Source: Bernardetia sp. ABR2-2B
GTDB taxonomy: Bacteria; Bacteroidota; Bacteroidia; Cytophagales; Bernardetiaceae
Assembly: GCF_037126435.1 (NCBI RefSeq)
Contig: NZ_CP147020.1
Span: forward strand, 5,159,001-5,223,000
Length of the DNA: 64,000 bases
Reading direction: 5' to 3'
The notes below the pieces were generated by a model that did no database searches, was not told where the DNA came from, and saw only the letters and a program-made list of their open reading frames with translations. The translations under genes and the position numbers were made by a program. Positions 1 through 9,487 of the stretch are shown piece by piece (the first letter of the stretch is position 1; each line of letters starts with the position of its first letter).

Positions 1-3000
1 CCATGAAGATAAGATAAAATAAGCGCAGGGTCAGTTACTTTCTTTCCAAGAACGACATGGTTAAGCATATCACTTCCAATCATAGACATACACGCCCCTG
101 GAACGCCATGTCCTGTACAATCCACAGCAGCAATAAATGTCTTACCTTTCATGTGTGTGAACCAATAAAAATCTCCACTCACAACATCACGAGGAAGCCA
201 AAGAACAAAGGCTTCATCAAAAGAGTTTTTGATTTCGTTTATGGGTGGTAACATCGCACGTTGAATACGACTTGCATAATTTATACTTGATGTAATATTT
301 TTGTTCTGAGCATTGATTGCCTTACTCTGCTCTGCAATCTGTTGATATGATTTTGCATTTACGAGCGCAATTGCTGCATAAACAGCGACATTTCGGATAA
401 TATGTAGATGATTTTTATTATAACTACGTTTCTCAAAACTTTGAACTGTCAGAACACCTATTGTATCTTCTTTATAAATAATGGGTACATAAATAAGCGA
501 TTCTGGTATTTCGCCTTCTATGATTTCTATTTCGTGATTTGGAATGTAATTATTGTATTCTAACTCCAAATCATCAACCTTAAACTCAGCATTTTCATTG
601 AAACAATAAGAAGGTAAATTATCCTCACTTAAAGATGTATGATGAAAAGGTAATGTTTCTCCTTTTTCTTTTGCATTAATAAAATCAAGTCTATTTTCTT
701 CTTTATTGTGAATACCAATACTAAAAACAGAGGCATCTAAGAGTTCGTTTATAGATTCATAAACCATTTCAATAATCATTTCTACAGACAAATGAGAGGT
801 AATTTGCTTTCCTACATCACTCAAAAGGTTTACATTTTTGTAAGCTGTTTGTACTAACTTCTGTTGTTCTTCTAAGCGTTCGTTTTGTTGTAAAATTTCT
901 TCATTTTGTTGGTTTACTTCTTCATTTTTTTCCTTTAGCTGTGAAGTTCTTTGGTTTACTAAATTTTCCAATTGTTTACTCCGTAGCTCTATTGTCTTGA
1001 TTCTGTGTCTATAAAAACCTACTGAAGCTCCTAGTACAATCAGCCCACAAAGTGAAATAAACCACCAACTTCTCCAAAAAGGAGGCGACACACTTATTTT
1101 CAATGTTTTTTCTTCCCCCTCAATATTATCACTATTGATTACTTTTACTCTGAATGTATAATTTCCTGCTGGCAAATTGGTATAAGTAGCTTGTCTGATA
1201 GATTTGGTTTTGTTCCATTCCTTATCAAAACCTTCTAGTTTGTAGAGATAAGTATCATATTCAGGTTTATTGAAGTTGGGAGAGACAAACTCTAGAGTAA
1301 TTATTTTATCTTCGTAAGTAAGTTTGAGCTTTTCAAGGTTGTTGAGTGCTTTTGGCAATAGTACCCTTTCTTCTTTTTCTTGATTTACTTTTATTGCTTC
1401 TCCAAAAACTTTAAGTTTTGTCAAGATTACTTTACGGCTTTCTGTATTGGCTTTAATATTCTTAGGGTAAAAAGAGTTTAGTCCTTCTATACCTCCAAAA
1501 AACATTTCTCCATCTGCTGCTTTATAAAATGCTCCTGTATTAAACTCCAAACTTTGTAACCCATCTCTAGTATCATAGACAATTATTCGTCTGTCGTCAG
1601 GAATATCTTGGCTGTTTTTGTCATTTAGAAATTTGAAAAGACCTCTATTTGTACTAAACCAAAGGTTGTCCTCTTCATCTGCCAAAATTCCATAAATTGC
1701 ATAATTGGCTAGTTCATTTCTCTCCCCCCAATGCTCAAAAGTTTCGGTTTCTTTATTCATTTTATTAAGACCATTGGTTGTGCCTATCCATAAATTTCCT
1801 TTTGAGTCTTCTGTCATAGAATGAACTGTATTGCTACTGATAGAGGTAGTATCTTTTATATCAGAAGTATAAAAAACAAAATCTGTAGGTTGATTTTCTA
1901 TGTTTTTTACTACTTTAACAACTCCTTTATTGGTACTGAGCCAAAGTGTATTTTCAGCATCTTCATAAATATGCCAAATTTCAGTATCTTCTAAATATAC
2001 TTTTGCAGTATAACCTAATTTATTTTCGTTTGTGATAGGAGTAGGTATAAGCTGATAAATTCCTTCGAAACTGGCTAACCAAATGGTGTTTTTGGAATCT
2101 TGTAGAATATATAACAATGTAGTTTGTATAGAGGAAGAATCATTTTCATTGGGTAGAAGAGAGATAAATTCAGCCCCTTTTTCTTCTGAAAAGCTACTCA
2201 TTTTTGTAATGATAGAAGCCACAACAAACCAAAGCTCTCCACTTTTGGTTTGAGCAATCGAATAAGCTCCCTGTTCTGGGTAGTCTGTTTCTTTATTCCC
2301 TTTTAAGATATTATAGTAAGAAATTTGGTTAGTCGAAGTTGTATCTCTACTCCTATCTATCCTAGAAACGGCTTTATCTGTTCCCACCCAAACAATACCT
2401 TTATTATCTTTCAAGACAGTCCATATATTTTTATCTGCTAAAGAGTTTTTATTATTTTTTTCAGCTTTATATAATTGAAAACGACTTGCTAATGGATTGT
2501 GTTTTAGAAGCCCTGCATCTCTAGTTCCTATCCAAATTGTTCCATTTTTAGAAGGGTATAGAGCCTGTACCAATCCTATTTCAGAAACTGAAGTATAATA
2601 AGAAATGACAGCATCAGATTGAGGAAAAATACTGTAAAGTAAATCATCGGAAGTAGCCCATATTTCTCCCTCTTGAGTTTCGTTTATTTTATAAACTGAA
2701 TAAGCTTCATCATTAGGTAACAAAAAATGTTGAAAATTATTTTCAGAGGGCTGGTAAAGATTTATACAACTATATGTGCCTATCCAAACTCTATTTTTTT
2801 TATCTTGATAAATATCAGTAATTCTACGTCCAAAAACCTTTGAAGTATTTTCTACTGTCATAGTAGAGTAGTATAATTCCTTGGGTTTTCTATTAGTGTT
2901 CCAAACATTTATACCTTTTACTGTTCCTATCCAAAGCTGATTCTGATTATCGATAAGTAAACTCGTGATTTCATTATCTGCTAAAAGCAAACTATCTTTT

Positions 3001-3518
3001 TCTTGAGCAAAGTAGTTTGTGAAGGTTTCGTTTTTTATATCTAGCTTACTTAATCCTTTTGTAGTTCCCACCCAAATACATTCTTGATTTTTATCTTCTC
3101 TGATAGCCGTGATGTAATTATGAACAAGGGTATTTTGGTTTTTATCATCACTACGATAGGTCTTGAACTGATTGGTGTTTTTGTCATATACACACAGCCC
3201 ATTAACTGTTCCTATCCAAATTTTTCCTGTTGTATCTTCATATAGTCTTCTAATTTCATTGTCAGGAATGGTAGTCGAATCGCTACGAATATGCTTATAA
3301 ATCGTAAATTTCTGTCCATCATAACGATTCAGTCCATCATCAGTAGCAATCCATACAAAACCGTCTCTGTCTTCCAAAACATCATTAACTGTGCTTTGGG
3401 ACAAACCATTTTGAATATTAAAAGCCTCTACTTCTAATGTTTTGCTATTTGGTAGCTGTTGAGAAAAAGCAAAGTGAACAAGAAAAAAAAGAGTAATTGA
3501 AAAAAAACATCGCATCAT
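1..3518 (-). CDS. Two-component-type propeller sensor with GAF and PP2C/SpoIIE phosphatase output (3' end outside window)
   Basis: The frame is open from ATG at 3518 to the window edge, so about 1,172 residues are visible and the C-terminus is missing. An N-terminal signal peptide (MMRCFFSITLFFL) is followed by about 13 Reg_prop blades with recurring WIGT..GL motifs (for example WIATDDGL, WIGTVNGL), which would form periplasmic beta-propellers. A Y_Y_Y domain lies at about residues 730-800, a membrane helix at about 814-833, a coiled coil at 835-885, a GAF domain at about 890-1045, and then the start of a SpoIIE/PP2C phosphatase (AAVDCTGHGVPGA). Reg_prop/Y_Y_Y sensors normally end in a histidine kinase; here the output is a Ser/Thr phosphatase. 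It likely senses an extracellular ligand and dephosphorylates a cytoplasmic partner such as an anti-sigma antagonist (inference). The motif YASRIQRAMLP before the catalytic domain recurs in the phosphatase at 18760-20295. Confidence 0.9.
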   Translation of the reverse strand, partial: MMRCFFSITLFFLVHFAFSQQLPNSKTLEVEAFNIQNGLSQSTVNDVLEDRDGFVWIATDDGLNRYDGQKFTIYKHIRSDSTTIPDNEIRRLYEDTTGKIWIGTVNGLCVYDKNTNQFKTYRSDDKNQNTLVHNYITAIREDKNQECIWVGTTKGLSKLDIKNETFTNYFAQEKDSLLLADNEITSLLIDNQNQLWIGTVKGINVWNTNRKPKELYYSTMTVENTSKVFGRRITDIYQDKKNRVWIGTYSCINLYQPSENNFQHFLLPNDEAYSVYKINETQEGEIWATSDDLLYSIFPQSDAVISYYTSVSEIGLVQALYPSKNGTIWIGTRDAGLLKHNPLASRFQLYKAEKNNKNSLADKNIWTVLKDNKGIVWVGTDKAVSRIDRSRDTTSTNQISYYNILKGNKETDYPEQGAYSIAQTKSGELWFVVASIITKMSSFSEEKGAEFISLLPNENDSSSIQTTLLYILQDSKNTIWLASFEGIYQLIPTPITNENKLGYTAKVYLEDTEIWHIYEDAENTLWLSTNKGVVKVVKNIENQPTDFVFYTSDIKDTTSISSNTVHSMTEDSKGNLWIGTTNGLNKMNKETETFEHWGERNELANYAIYGILADEEDNLWFSTNRGLFKFLNDKNSQDIPDDRRIIVYDTRDGLQSLEFNTGAFYKAADGEMFFGGIEGLNSFYPKNIKANTESRKVILTKLKVFGEAIKVNQEKEERVLLPKALNNLEKLKLTYEDKIITLEFVSPNFNKPEYDTYLYKLEGFDKEWNKTKSIRQATYTNLPAGNYTFRVKVINSDNIEGEEKTLKISVSPPFWRSWWFISLCGLIVLGASVGFYRHRIKTIELRSKQLENLVNQRTSQLKEKNEEVNQQNEEILQQNERLEEQQKLVQTAYKNVNLLSDVGKQITSHLSVEMIIEMVYESINELLDASVFSIGIHNKEENRLDFINAKEKGETLPFHHTSLSEDNLPSYCFNENAEFKVDDLELEYNNYIPNHEIEIIEGEIPESLIYVPIIYKEDTIGVLTVQSFEKRSYNKNHLHIIRNVAVYAAIALVNAKSYQQIAEQSKAINAQNKNITSSINYASRIQRAMLPPINEIKNSFDEAFVLWLPRDVVSGDFYWFTHMKGKTFIAAVDCTGHGVPGACMSMIGSDMLNHVVLGKKVTDPALILSYLH

Positions 3519-3623
3519 ATAATTCTATTTCATAAATATCAAGACCTATAAATATAATCGTTTGTTTGTATGCGAACAAATTAATTTTTAGTAAATCTTA
3601 AAAAAATAGAATATAATTTTGAT

Positions 3624-4217
3624 TTAATTCATTTTCACTTCTTTTATATCCCTTAATTTTGCCTCTACCTCTTCCAAAACTTTCAAACGAACAGATAATT
3701 TTATTTGGCAAGTGTTGGTAAACTCTTGTTCTGCTATCTCTAAGTCATAATCCTTTATTAGTTTCATCACATCATTCATTCCCAAATACTCAAAGGAAAA
3801 AGAGACCGTTTCTGTGATGATTTTCTCTTCAATTTCTGCATTCTCTAAGGCTTCCCAAGTAGAAGTTTTATACGCATTTATGAGACCACTTACACCTAGT
3901 TTTGTTCCTCCGAAATACCTAATTACGATAACTAAAGTATCTGTAACATTAAAGGATTTTATCTGATTTAAAATAGGTGTTCCTGCTGAATGGTTGGGTT
4001 CTCCGTCGTCGTTGGCTCTCCAAAGCTCTCCGTCTTGTCCTAATTGGTAGGCATAACAATGATGACGAGCATCGTAGTATTTTTTTCTTATTTCTTCTAG
4101 TCGTTCTTTTACTTCCTCTTCTGTCTTGACCTGAAATGCAAAGGCTATAAACTTGCTTCCTTTTTCTTTGTATTCTCCTTCTGAAGGTTCTTTTATTGTT
4201 AAAAATGTGTCAATCAT
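3624..4217 (-). CDS. yigZ: YigZ/IMPACT family protein
   Basis: This 197-residue protein matches the UPF0029/IMPACT family in length (usually about 200) and motifs. The N-terminal half carries EGEYKEKGSKFIAF, DARHHCYAY and NDDGEPNHSAGTPIL, followed by VIVIRYFGGTKLG, the family hallmark. The C-terminal half (about 125-197) is the weaker DUF1949-like alpha/beta domain. The family is linked to translation control in eukaryotes; the bacterial role is not settled. ATG at 4217 gives MIDTFLTIKEP and a normal N-terminus. The gene stands alone, with 105 bases to the upstream end of the sensor gene and 162 bases to hutI, so it is probably transcribed by itself. Confidence 0.9.
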   Translation of the reverse strand: MIDTFLTIKEPSEGEYKEKGSKFIAFAFQVKTEEEVKERLEEIRKKYYDARHHCYAYQLGQDGELWRANDDGEPNHSAGTPILNQIKSFNVTDTLVIVIRYFGGTKLGVSGLINAYKTSTWEALENAEIEEKIITETVSFSFEYLGMNDVMKLIKDYDLEIAEQEFTNTCQIKLSVRLKVLEEVEAKLRDIKEVKMN

Positions 4218-4379
4218 TGAATAAAGTTAAGTTTTAGAAGTAAATACAAATACTATTAGGTAGGATTGGCGAGTGATTTATATGATCTTTATGATGAAAG
4301 GCAGGGTGAATGCGAATACTTTTTAAATACGAAAGTATGGAGAATGAAATTGCATTTTCATTCCACCAACTCCCATTTC

Positions 4380-5666
4380 CTAAACTCTATTTCCACCAAC
4401 AAAAACCTGTTCAATCAAATTACTACCAAATGAATAGGGAAGAAAAGCAAGTGAAGGTATTTTTTTTGTAAGAATCAAATTTGCATCTGTATTTTTACGA
4501 ATAACTCCATGTGTTTTTTCTAGCTCAATAGCATAAGCTGCATTTAATGTAGCTGCATTAATGACTTCCTCTGGTGTCATTTGCATATGAATACAGGAAA
4601 GTGAAAGCACAAAAGGCATATTTCCAGACGGAGAACTTCCTGGGTTGTAGTCTGTTGCCAATGAAACAGGCAGACCACTCTCAATCAGTTTTCTAGCAGG
4701 AGCATATTCCAAACGCAAGAAAAAAGCTGTACTTGGTAAAAGTGTTGGCATAGTTTGATTATTATTTTTAGCAGAATTAAGAAGAGAATTTATCTCGTCT
4801 TCTCCCATATGTTCTAGGTGGTCGACACTTCTTGCGCTATGTTTTACTCCTATTTGAACACCTCCAGAAGTATCTAATTCGTTGGCATGTAGTTTTGCTT
4901 TTAACCCATATTTTGTAGCTACATTTAATATTCTATCAGTTTCTTCTACCGTAAAAAATCCTCTATCGCAAAAAACATCACAATAATCGGCTAAGTTTTC
5001 ATCGGCTACTTGTGGAATCATCTCATTGACAAGCAAATCCATATAACTTTCTCTTGAAATTTCCTTTGGGAAAGCATGTGCGCCCAAAAAAGTAGCTTTT
5101 ATTTCTATTGGGGAAATTTCTTTTAACTTTTGGATTACTCGCAACATTTTCAACTCATCGTTTAAAGTAAGTCCGTAACCACTTTTTATTTCGGCTGCTC
5201 CTGTTCCAAACCCTATCATTTCTAAAAGTCTTTGATGAGCAGCTTCATATAACTCTTCTTCTGATGTTTGTTGTAGTTTTTTGGCAGAATTGAGTATTCC
5301 TCCTCCCCTTTTGGCTATTTCTTCGTAAGTCAAGCCATTTATTCGGTCTTCAAATTCTTTTTCACGGCTTCCTGCATAAACGATATGCGTATGAGAATCT
5401 ACGAAAGAAGGTAAGACAAATTTTCCTGAGGCATCTATTTTTTCTATCTCTGTATTATCTAGCCAAAATGCTTTCTGCTCATCGTTCATTTCCTGCATTT
5501 TGCCAAACTCCTTAATTTTCCCATTTTCTACAAAAAGAAAAGCATTTTCGATGCTTGGCAGTTCTTGCATTTGTTTTCCTGCACGAAACGAAGGTGTTTT
5601 TTGGCGTTGCTTTTCTACTTGAACTAATGATTTGATATTTAGGAATAAGGTTGATTTAGTTTTCAT
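4380..5666 (-). CDS. hutI: Imidazolonepropionase HutI
   Basis: This metal-dependent amidohydrolase of the histidine degradation pathway opens 4-imidazolone-5-propionate to N-formimino-L-glutamate in the cytoplasm. The 428 residues equal the usual family length. Metal-site motifs are intact: DSHTH (His92, His94), LHANE (His260, Glu263), VDHLEH (His283) and LATDYNPGS (Asp339). The GTGAAEIKSGYGL segment is characteristic of HutI. No other hut gene lies nearby, so the pathway must be scattered in this genome. A TAnnTTTG promoter box lies 43 bases upstream at 5709-5716. Confidence 0.95.
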   Translation of the reverse strand: MKTKSTLFLNIKSLVQVEKQRQKTPSFRAGKQMQELPSIENAFLFVENGKIKEFGKMQEMNDEQKAFWLDNTEIEKIDASGKFVLPSFVDSHTHIVYAGSREKEFEDRINGLTYEEIAKRGGGILNSAKKLQQTSEEELYEAAHQRLLEMIGFGTGAAEIKSGYGLTLNDELKMLRVIQKLKEISPIEIKATFLGAHAFPKEISRESYMDLLVNEMIPQVADENLADYCDVFCDRGFFTVEETDRILNVATKYGLKAKLHANELDTSGGVQIGVKHSARSVDHLEHMGEDEINSLLNSAKNNNQTMPTLLPSTAFFLRLEYAPARKLIESGLPVSLATDYNPGSSPSGNMPFVLSLSCIHMQMTPEEVINAATLNAAYAIELEKTHGVIRKNTDANLILTKKIPSLAFLPYSFGSNLIEQVFVGGNRV

Positions 5667-5708
5667 CGGATTGAATAGTCTTTGTATATCTATAATAAAT
5701 GATTAGTA

Positions 5709-5716
5709 CAAAAATA
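5709..5716 (-). promoter_or_regulatory. Candidate -7 box of hutI
   Basis: Reads TATTTTTG on the minus strand, a full match to the Bacteroidota TAnnTTTG -7 element, 43 bases before the hutI ATG. I see no good -33 TTTG at the expected distance. Confidence 0.45.
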
Positions 5717-5909
5717 CAAATCAAAAGGGAAAAAGCTATTCTATCTAGTTTAAGATTATACTCTAAGGTAATACTTTAGGTGTGAATATAACCTAGAATA
5801 CATCAAAAGAACAATAATTAAATTTAGGTTTAAATATTCTTTCAAGACCAATTTTGTACGAAATAGTACAGAAAAGGTTTATCAAACTCTATTAGTTAGA
5901 TTTTTTGGG

Positions 5910-8900
5910 TTACGATTCAATACAAGGTAAATTGACTGTAAAAATAGAACCTGCATATTCTTCACTTTCTAAATGAATTGTTCCTTTTAGTTTTTTGATA
6001 GCATTATGAACAATATATAACCCTAAACCACTTCCCTTAGCTTGTTCACTGGCACGAATAAACATATCAAAAATAGTAGCTTGATATTGCTTCGGAATAC
6101 CAATACCATTATCTAAAAATTCCATTTCAATTCCTGTTGCTGTATCTTTTACTGTAACCTGCACAAATGAGTTATCAAAAGAGCGTTTTGAATATTTAAT
6201 GCCATTTTCTATAAAATTCTGAATGATAGTATAAAGCAAACTCTCATCTGTAGAGAACTCCTTCTTGCAGTTTATATTTATTTTAAACTCTATGTTTTGG
6301 TAGTTTTCATAAAAAGAAAAAGTAGGGATAATATTATCAATAAGTTGCTTGAAATCAATTACTTTCATATTTAATTTTCCCTGCTTAATAGAAGATACTT
6401 TAGTCAAATCCTTAATTAGTTCGCTAAGTTTTTTGACAGAAGTTTCTATCATATTTGTATATTGTTGAACAGTTGTGTCTTCACTTTTTTCTATCCTGAA
6501 TAGATTTAGAACTCCTTCCACTGAGCTAATAGGACCTTTTAGGTCATGAGAAGCACGATAAAGTAACTGCTCCATTTCTTTATTGACAGAAACGATTTCA
6601 TTTTGAGCTATTTTGAGTGAGTTTACGTCTGCAACTGCCAAAATAGTACCTAAAGATTCTACTTGGTCAGCTTTTATAGGGTTACTGCTTATCCACGCCC
6701 AAAGACTATCTCCTGATTTTCTGCGCAACTGAAGTTCATATTGCTCTGGTTTTATTTTTATTCGATTTTGGATTGCAGCATGTGATTCAGTATCAATTTC
6801 TTTTGCAAAAAGGAGTTTATCAATTGTTTTTCCAATTAACTCACCTTGAACGTGTCCTAAAAGCTCCAAAACTCGCTCATTTACATATACAATTTCATCT
6901 TTACTATTCAAAACAATAATTCCTTCACGCATCGTATCAATGAGTGTTCTATATTTTTGTTCGCTCTGTTTTATCTTTCTCTCTGAGCGTTTGCGTTCAC
7001 TAATATCACGCATCACAACAGCAATAGAGGTCGCTTCATGGGTTTCATTTAGTTTTATAGGAAAAAAAGAAACAGCGACATCCAGCGGCATGTATTTCCT
7101 TCTATTAATTATTCGAAGTTCTGTTTCCCAAGATTCATTTCTAGGGAATTGAAAAACTTCCATTTTTATTTTTTCTTGTGAAGAACGAGTAAAATATTCT
7201 AAAATATTTGTACCTATTATTTTTTCTATTTTTTGATTTTTTATGGTAGTTTTGTCCTCTATACCTAAGAGTTCTTTACCTGCCTCATTTATGAATTTTA
7301 TGGTGCCATTTTTATTAGTCAAACCAATAAGTTCGTGGCTACTTCCAATGAGAGAGATGAGCCTCTGATTTTCTTCTTTTGCAATTTTCTCTTGTGTAAT
7401 ATCTCTAGCCACTCCCAAAAAGCCAGTTAGATTACCAAGGTTATCTACCTGTGGATTGATACGTTCTTCAAGCCATAAGTATTTTTTTTCTGTATGGTGC
7501 AAAATTTTGAAAGTACGTGAAACCTTGGTTTGTCTCAAAACTGCTTGTTGCATTGTTTCTATTACATGCCTTCTATCTTCAGGATGAATGACACGCATCC
7601 AAGGAATAAAACCTCTATCAAAAAAATCAAGAGGATAATTAAGAACAGACTGCAAGTGTTCACTCACAAAAGTAAGTTGGTATGTTCCTGTATTTGGGTT
7701 TATTCCAACAGCATACACAATCTCATCAATATTATTAAGCAGTTGTTTGTACTCTTGTTTATTTTTTACGATTGCTTCTTCATTTCGTTTTTGCTCCGTG
7801 ATATTTCTCACAATCATAAGTATTTCGCCTTGTGTACTAAGGTTCATCCGAGCTTCTAAATGAAGTAACTCATTACCACTTGTTAAATGGTTATATTGTA
7901 TTGACTGTGGTTTTTTTGTTGATAATGTTTTTTGAATAGTTTTTTCGACTTTGCCAGAAACCATTAATAAAAAAACATCTCCTATTTTCTTATTGATAGG
8001 ATTTTTAAGGTTATAAAAATCTTGTTGATCAGCTTTATAGTCTAAGATAGTTCCATCTTCGGCAAGTAAAAACATTTGGTCTGGAATGGTATCTAATAAA
8101 GCTTTATTTTTAGATTCGCTTTGCCTAAGCTGTTCTTGATTTTGTTTTGCTTTTGTTATATCTGAAGCAATGAGAGCAAAACCTGTAACTTCATCATCAG
8201 TGACCATAGGAGCAATTCTGATACTGAGCCACGTAGTACGAGATTTAGTAGCATAATTATAAAAAAGACTTTCAAAACGCCCTATATTTTTGCTTTCAAA
8301 AACCTCCTCAAATATTTTTTGTAATTTTCCTTTTTCATCAGACATAATTAGATCATAGACATTCCTACCCATCATTTCCGAAATAGAAGTTTCACTTGGA
8401 GTACGATTGATATACTGTATATTTCCATCTAAATCAACATGTAAAACATAGTCAGGTGCAAATTTGATAAGTGAACGCCATTTATCTTCATTCTGACGGC
8501 TTTTTGTAATGTCTGTAAACTGAAGTAAAAAATGTTTTTTATTATCAATTTGCATCATCTGAACAGCCATTTTGACCCAAAAGAATTTGCCTTCTTCTTT
8601 CCTTCTCATCTTCATCTCAAAGGTTCTTACAGTTCCTCTTCTACGTGTACGACTACGAATTTGAGACAAATCAGTAGTGCTTATTAAAAGATTAATAGAG
8701 TGATTCAGAATATTCTCTTTATCGTACTTAAAGGATTTTAAAAAGGTTTCGTTAGCTACTTGTATTTTATTATCTACTGCCGAAAAAATAAGAGTAGGTG
8801 AAGGCAAAAGTTCAGCACATTTATAAATTAATGCATCATTGGTAGAGTCAGAGGTAGAATCAATAGCTTTTTCATTAGGTTGCCCCAAATTAATTTGAGT

Positions 8901-9260
8901 AAGCATTCCTGCTGTTCCTATTAATTTATTGCCTTCTTTTAAGGCTGTAATTTGAAGTCGATAAAAATGGTCATCATGATTAACAATAGAATAAAAATCA
9001 CTTCCTAGAAAAACATCAGCATGAGCTTGAGCAGAAAAAATCCATTGATTATCTTCTTCTTCTAGTTCCCAAACTGTTTTTTTGATAATTCTTGAAATAT
9101 CTATTTCAAACTTATTTAATAAAGCACCAATAATATTTTCTACTACAAGCTCGGCATTCGTTTGCCAAACTAACACAGGCAGATGAGCCAACCAAGCAAA
9201 TTGGTTAGTAGTTAAGGTATCTGAATTTGTTGAAAGTGGATTGAATTTTGGACTTTCCAT
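5910..9260 (-). CDS. Soluble multi-PAS sensor histidine kinase
   Basis: The protein has 1,116 residues, no signal peptide and no membrane helix, so it senses inside the cell. About seven PAS domains in series (roughly 25-140, 150-265, 265-385, 385-500, 505-630, 640-760, 775-895) precede the kinase; the fifth is PAS_3-like (WMRVIHPEDRR). The HisKA dimerisation helix holds the phospho-acceptor in SHDLKGP (His905). The ATPase domain shows the N box IIQNFIENGIKY, the G1 box DNGIGIP and the G2 box GSGLGLYIV. The dimerisation sequence RASHDLKGP is common in Bacteroidota PAS kinases. No response regulator is encoded next to it, so the partner is elsewhere. The ligand or cofactor cannot be told from sequence. 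Confidence 0.92.
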   Translation of the reverse strand: MESPKFNPLSTNSDTLTTNQFAWLAHLPVLVWQTNAELVVENIIGALLNKFEIDISRIIKKTVWELEEEDNQWIFSAQAHADVFLGSDFYSIVNHDDHFYRLQITALKEGNKLIGTAGMLTQINLGQPNEKAIDSTSDSTNDALIYKCAELLPSPTLIFSAVDNKIQVANETFLKSFKYDKENILNHSINLLISTTDLSQIRSRTRRRGTVRTFEMKMRRKEEGKFFWVKMAVQMMQIDNKKHFLLQFTDITKSRQNEDKWRSLIKFAPDYVLHVDLDGNIQYINRTPSETSISEMMGRNVYDLIMSDEKGKLQKIFEEVFESKNIGRFESLFYNYATKSRTTWLSIRIAPMVTDDEVTGFALIASDITKAKQNQEQLRQSESKNKALLDTIPDQMFLLAEDGTILDYKADQQDFYNLKNPINKKIGDVFLLMVSGKVEKTIQKTLSTKKPQSIQYNHLTSGNELLHLEARMNLSTQGEILMIVRNITEQKRNEEAIVKNKQEYKQLLNNIDEIVYAVGINPNTGTYQLTFVSEHLQSVLNYPLDFFDRGFIPWMRVIHPEDRRHVIETMQQAVLRQTKVSRTFKILHHTEKKYLWLEERINPQVDNLGNLTGFLGVARDITQEKIAKEENQRLISLIGSSHELIGLTNKNGTIKFINEAGKELLGIEDKTTIKNQKIEKIIGTNILEYFTRSSQEKIKMEVFQFPRNESWETELRIINRRKYMPLDVAVSFFPIKLNETHEATSIAVVMRDISERKRSERKIKQSEQKYRTLIDTMREGIIVLNSKDEIVYVNERVLELLGHVQGELIGKTIDKLLFAKEIDTESHAAIQNRIKIKPEQYELQLRRKSGDSLWAWISSNPIKADQVESLGTILAVADVNSLKIAQNEIVSVNKEMEQLLYRASHDLKGPISSVEGVLNLFRIEKSEDTTVQQYTNMIETSVKKLSELIKDLTKVSSIKQGKLNMKVIDFKQLIDNIIPTFSFYENYQNIEFKININCKKEFSTDESLLYTIIQNFIENGIKYSKRSFDNSFVQVTVKDTATGIEMEFLDNGIGIPKQYQATIFDMFIRASEQAKGSGLGLYIVHNAIKKLKGTIHLESEEYAGSIFTVNLPCIES

Positions 9261-9487
9261 GTTTTAAATAATGCCTGTTCTAATAAATCTATTATCTCAT
9301 TATTTTTCTATACTTTCTCAATATAAAATATAGTTAGACAAAATACGTAATTTTTTTTAGTATTTTTATTTTTACAAATGTATAATGCTTTTTTTACCGA
9401 AAAAACTTAAACTTCATTTATTTTTTAAGCAAAAGATTAAGAGAGTAAATAAGGTAAGTTTCAATTCGAAATATAATTTTCACTAAT

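Noticed and set aside
57-251. Plus-strand 64-residue frame at window start
   Set aside because: It lies over the PP2C domain of the minus-strand sensor, whose frame is open and matches a known family; the plus-strand product looks like nothing.
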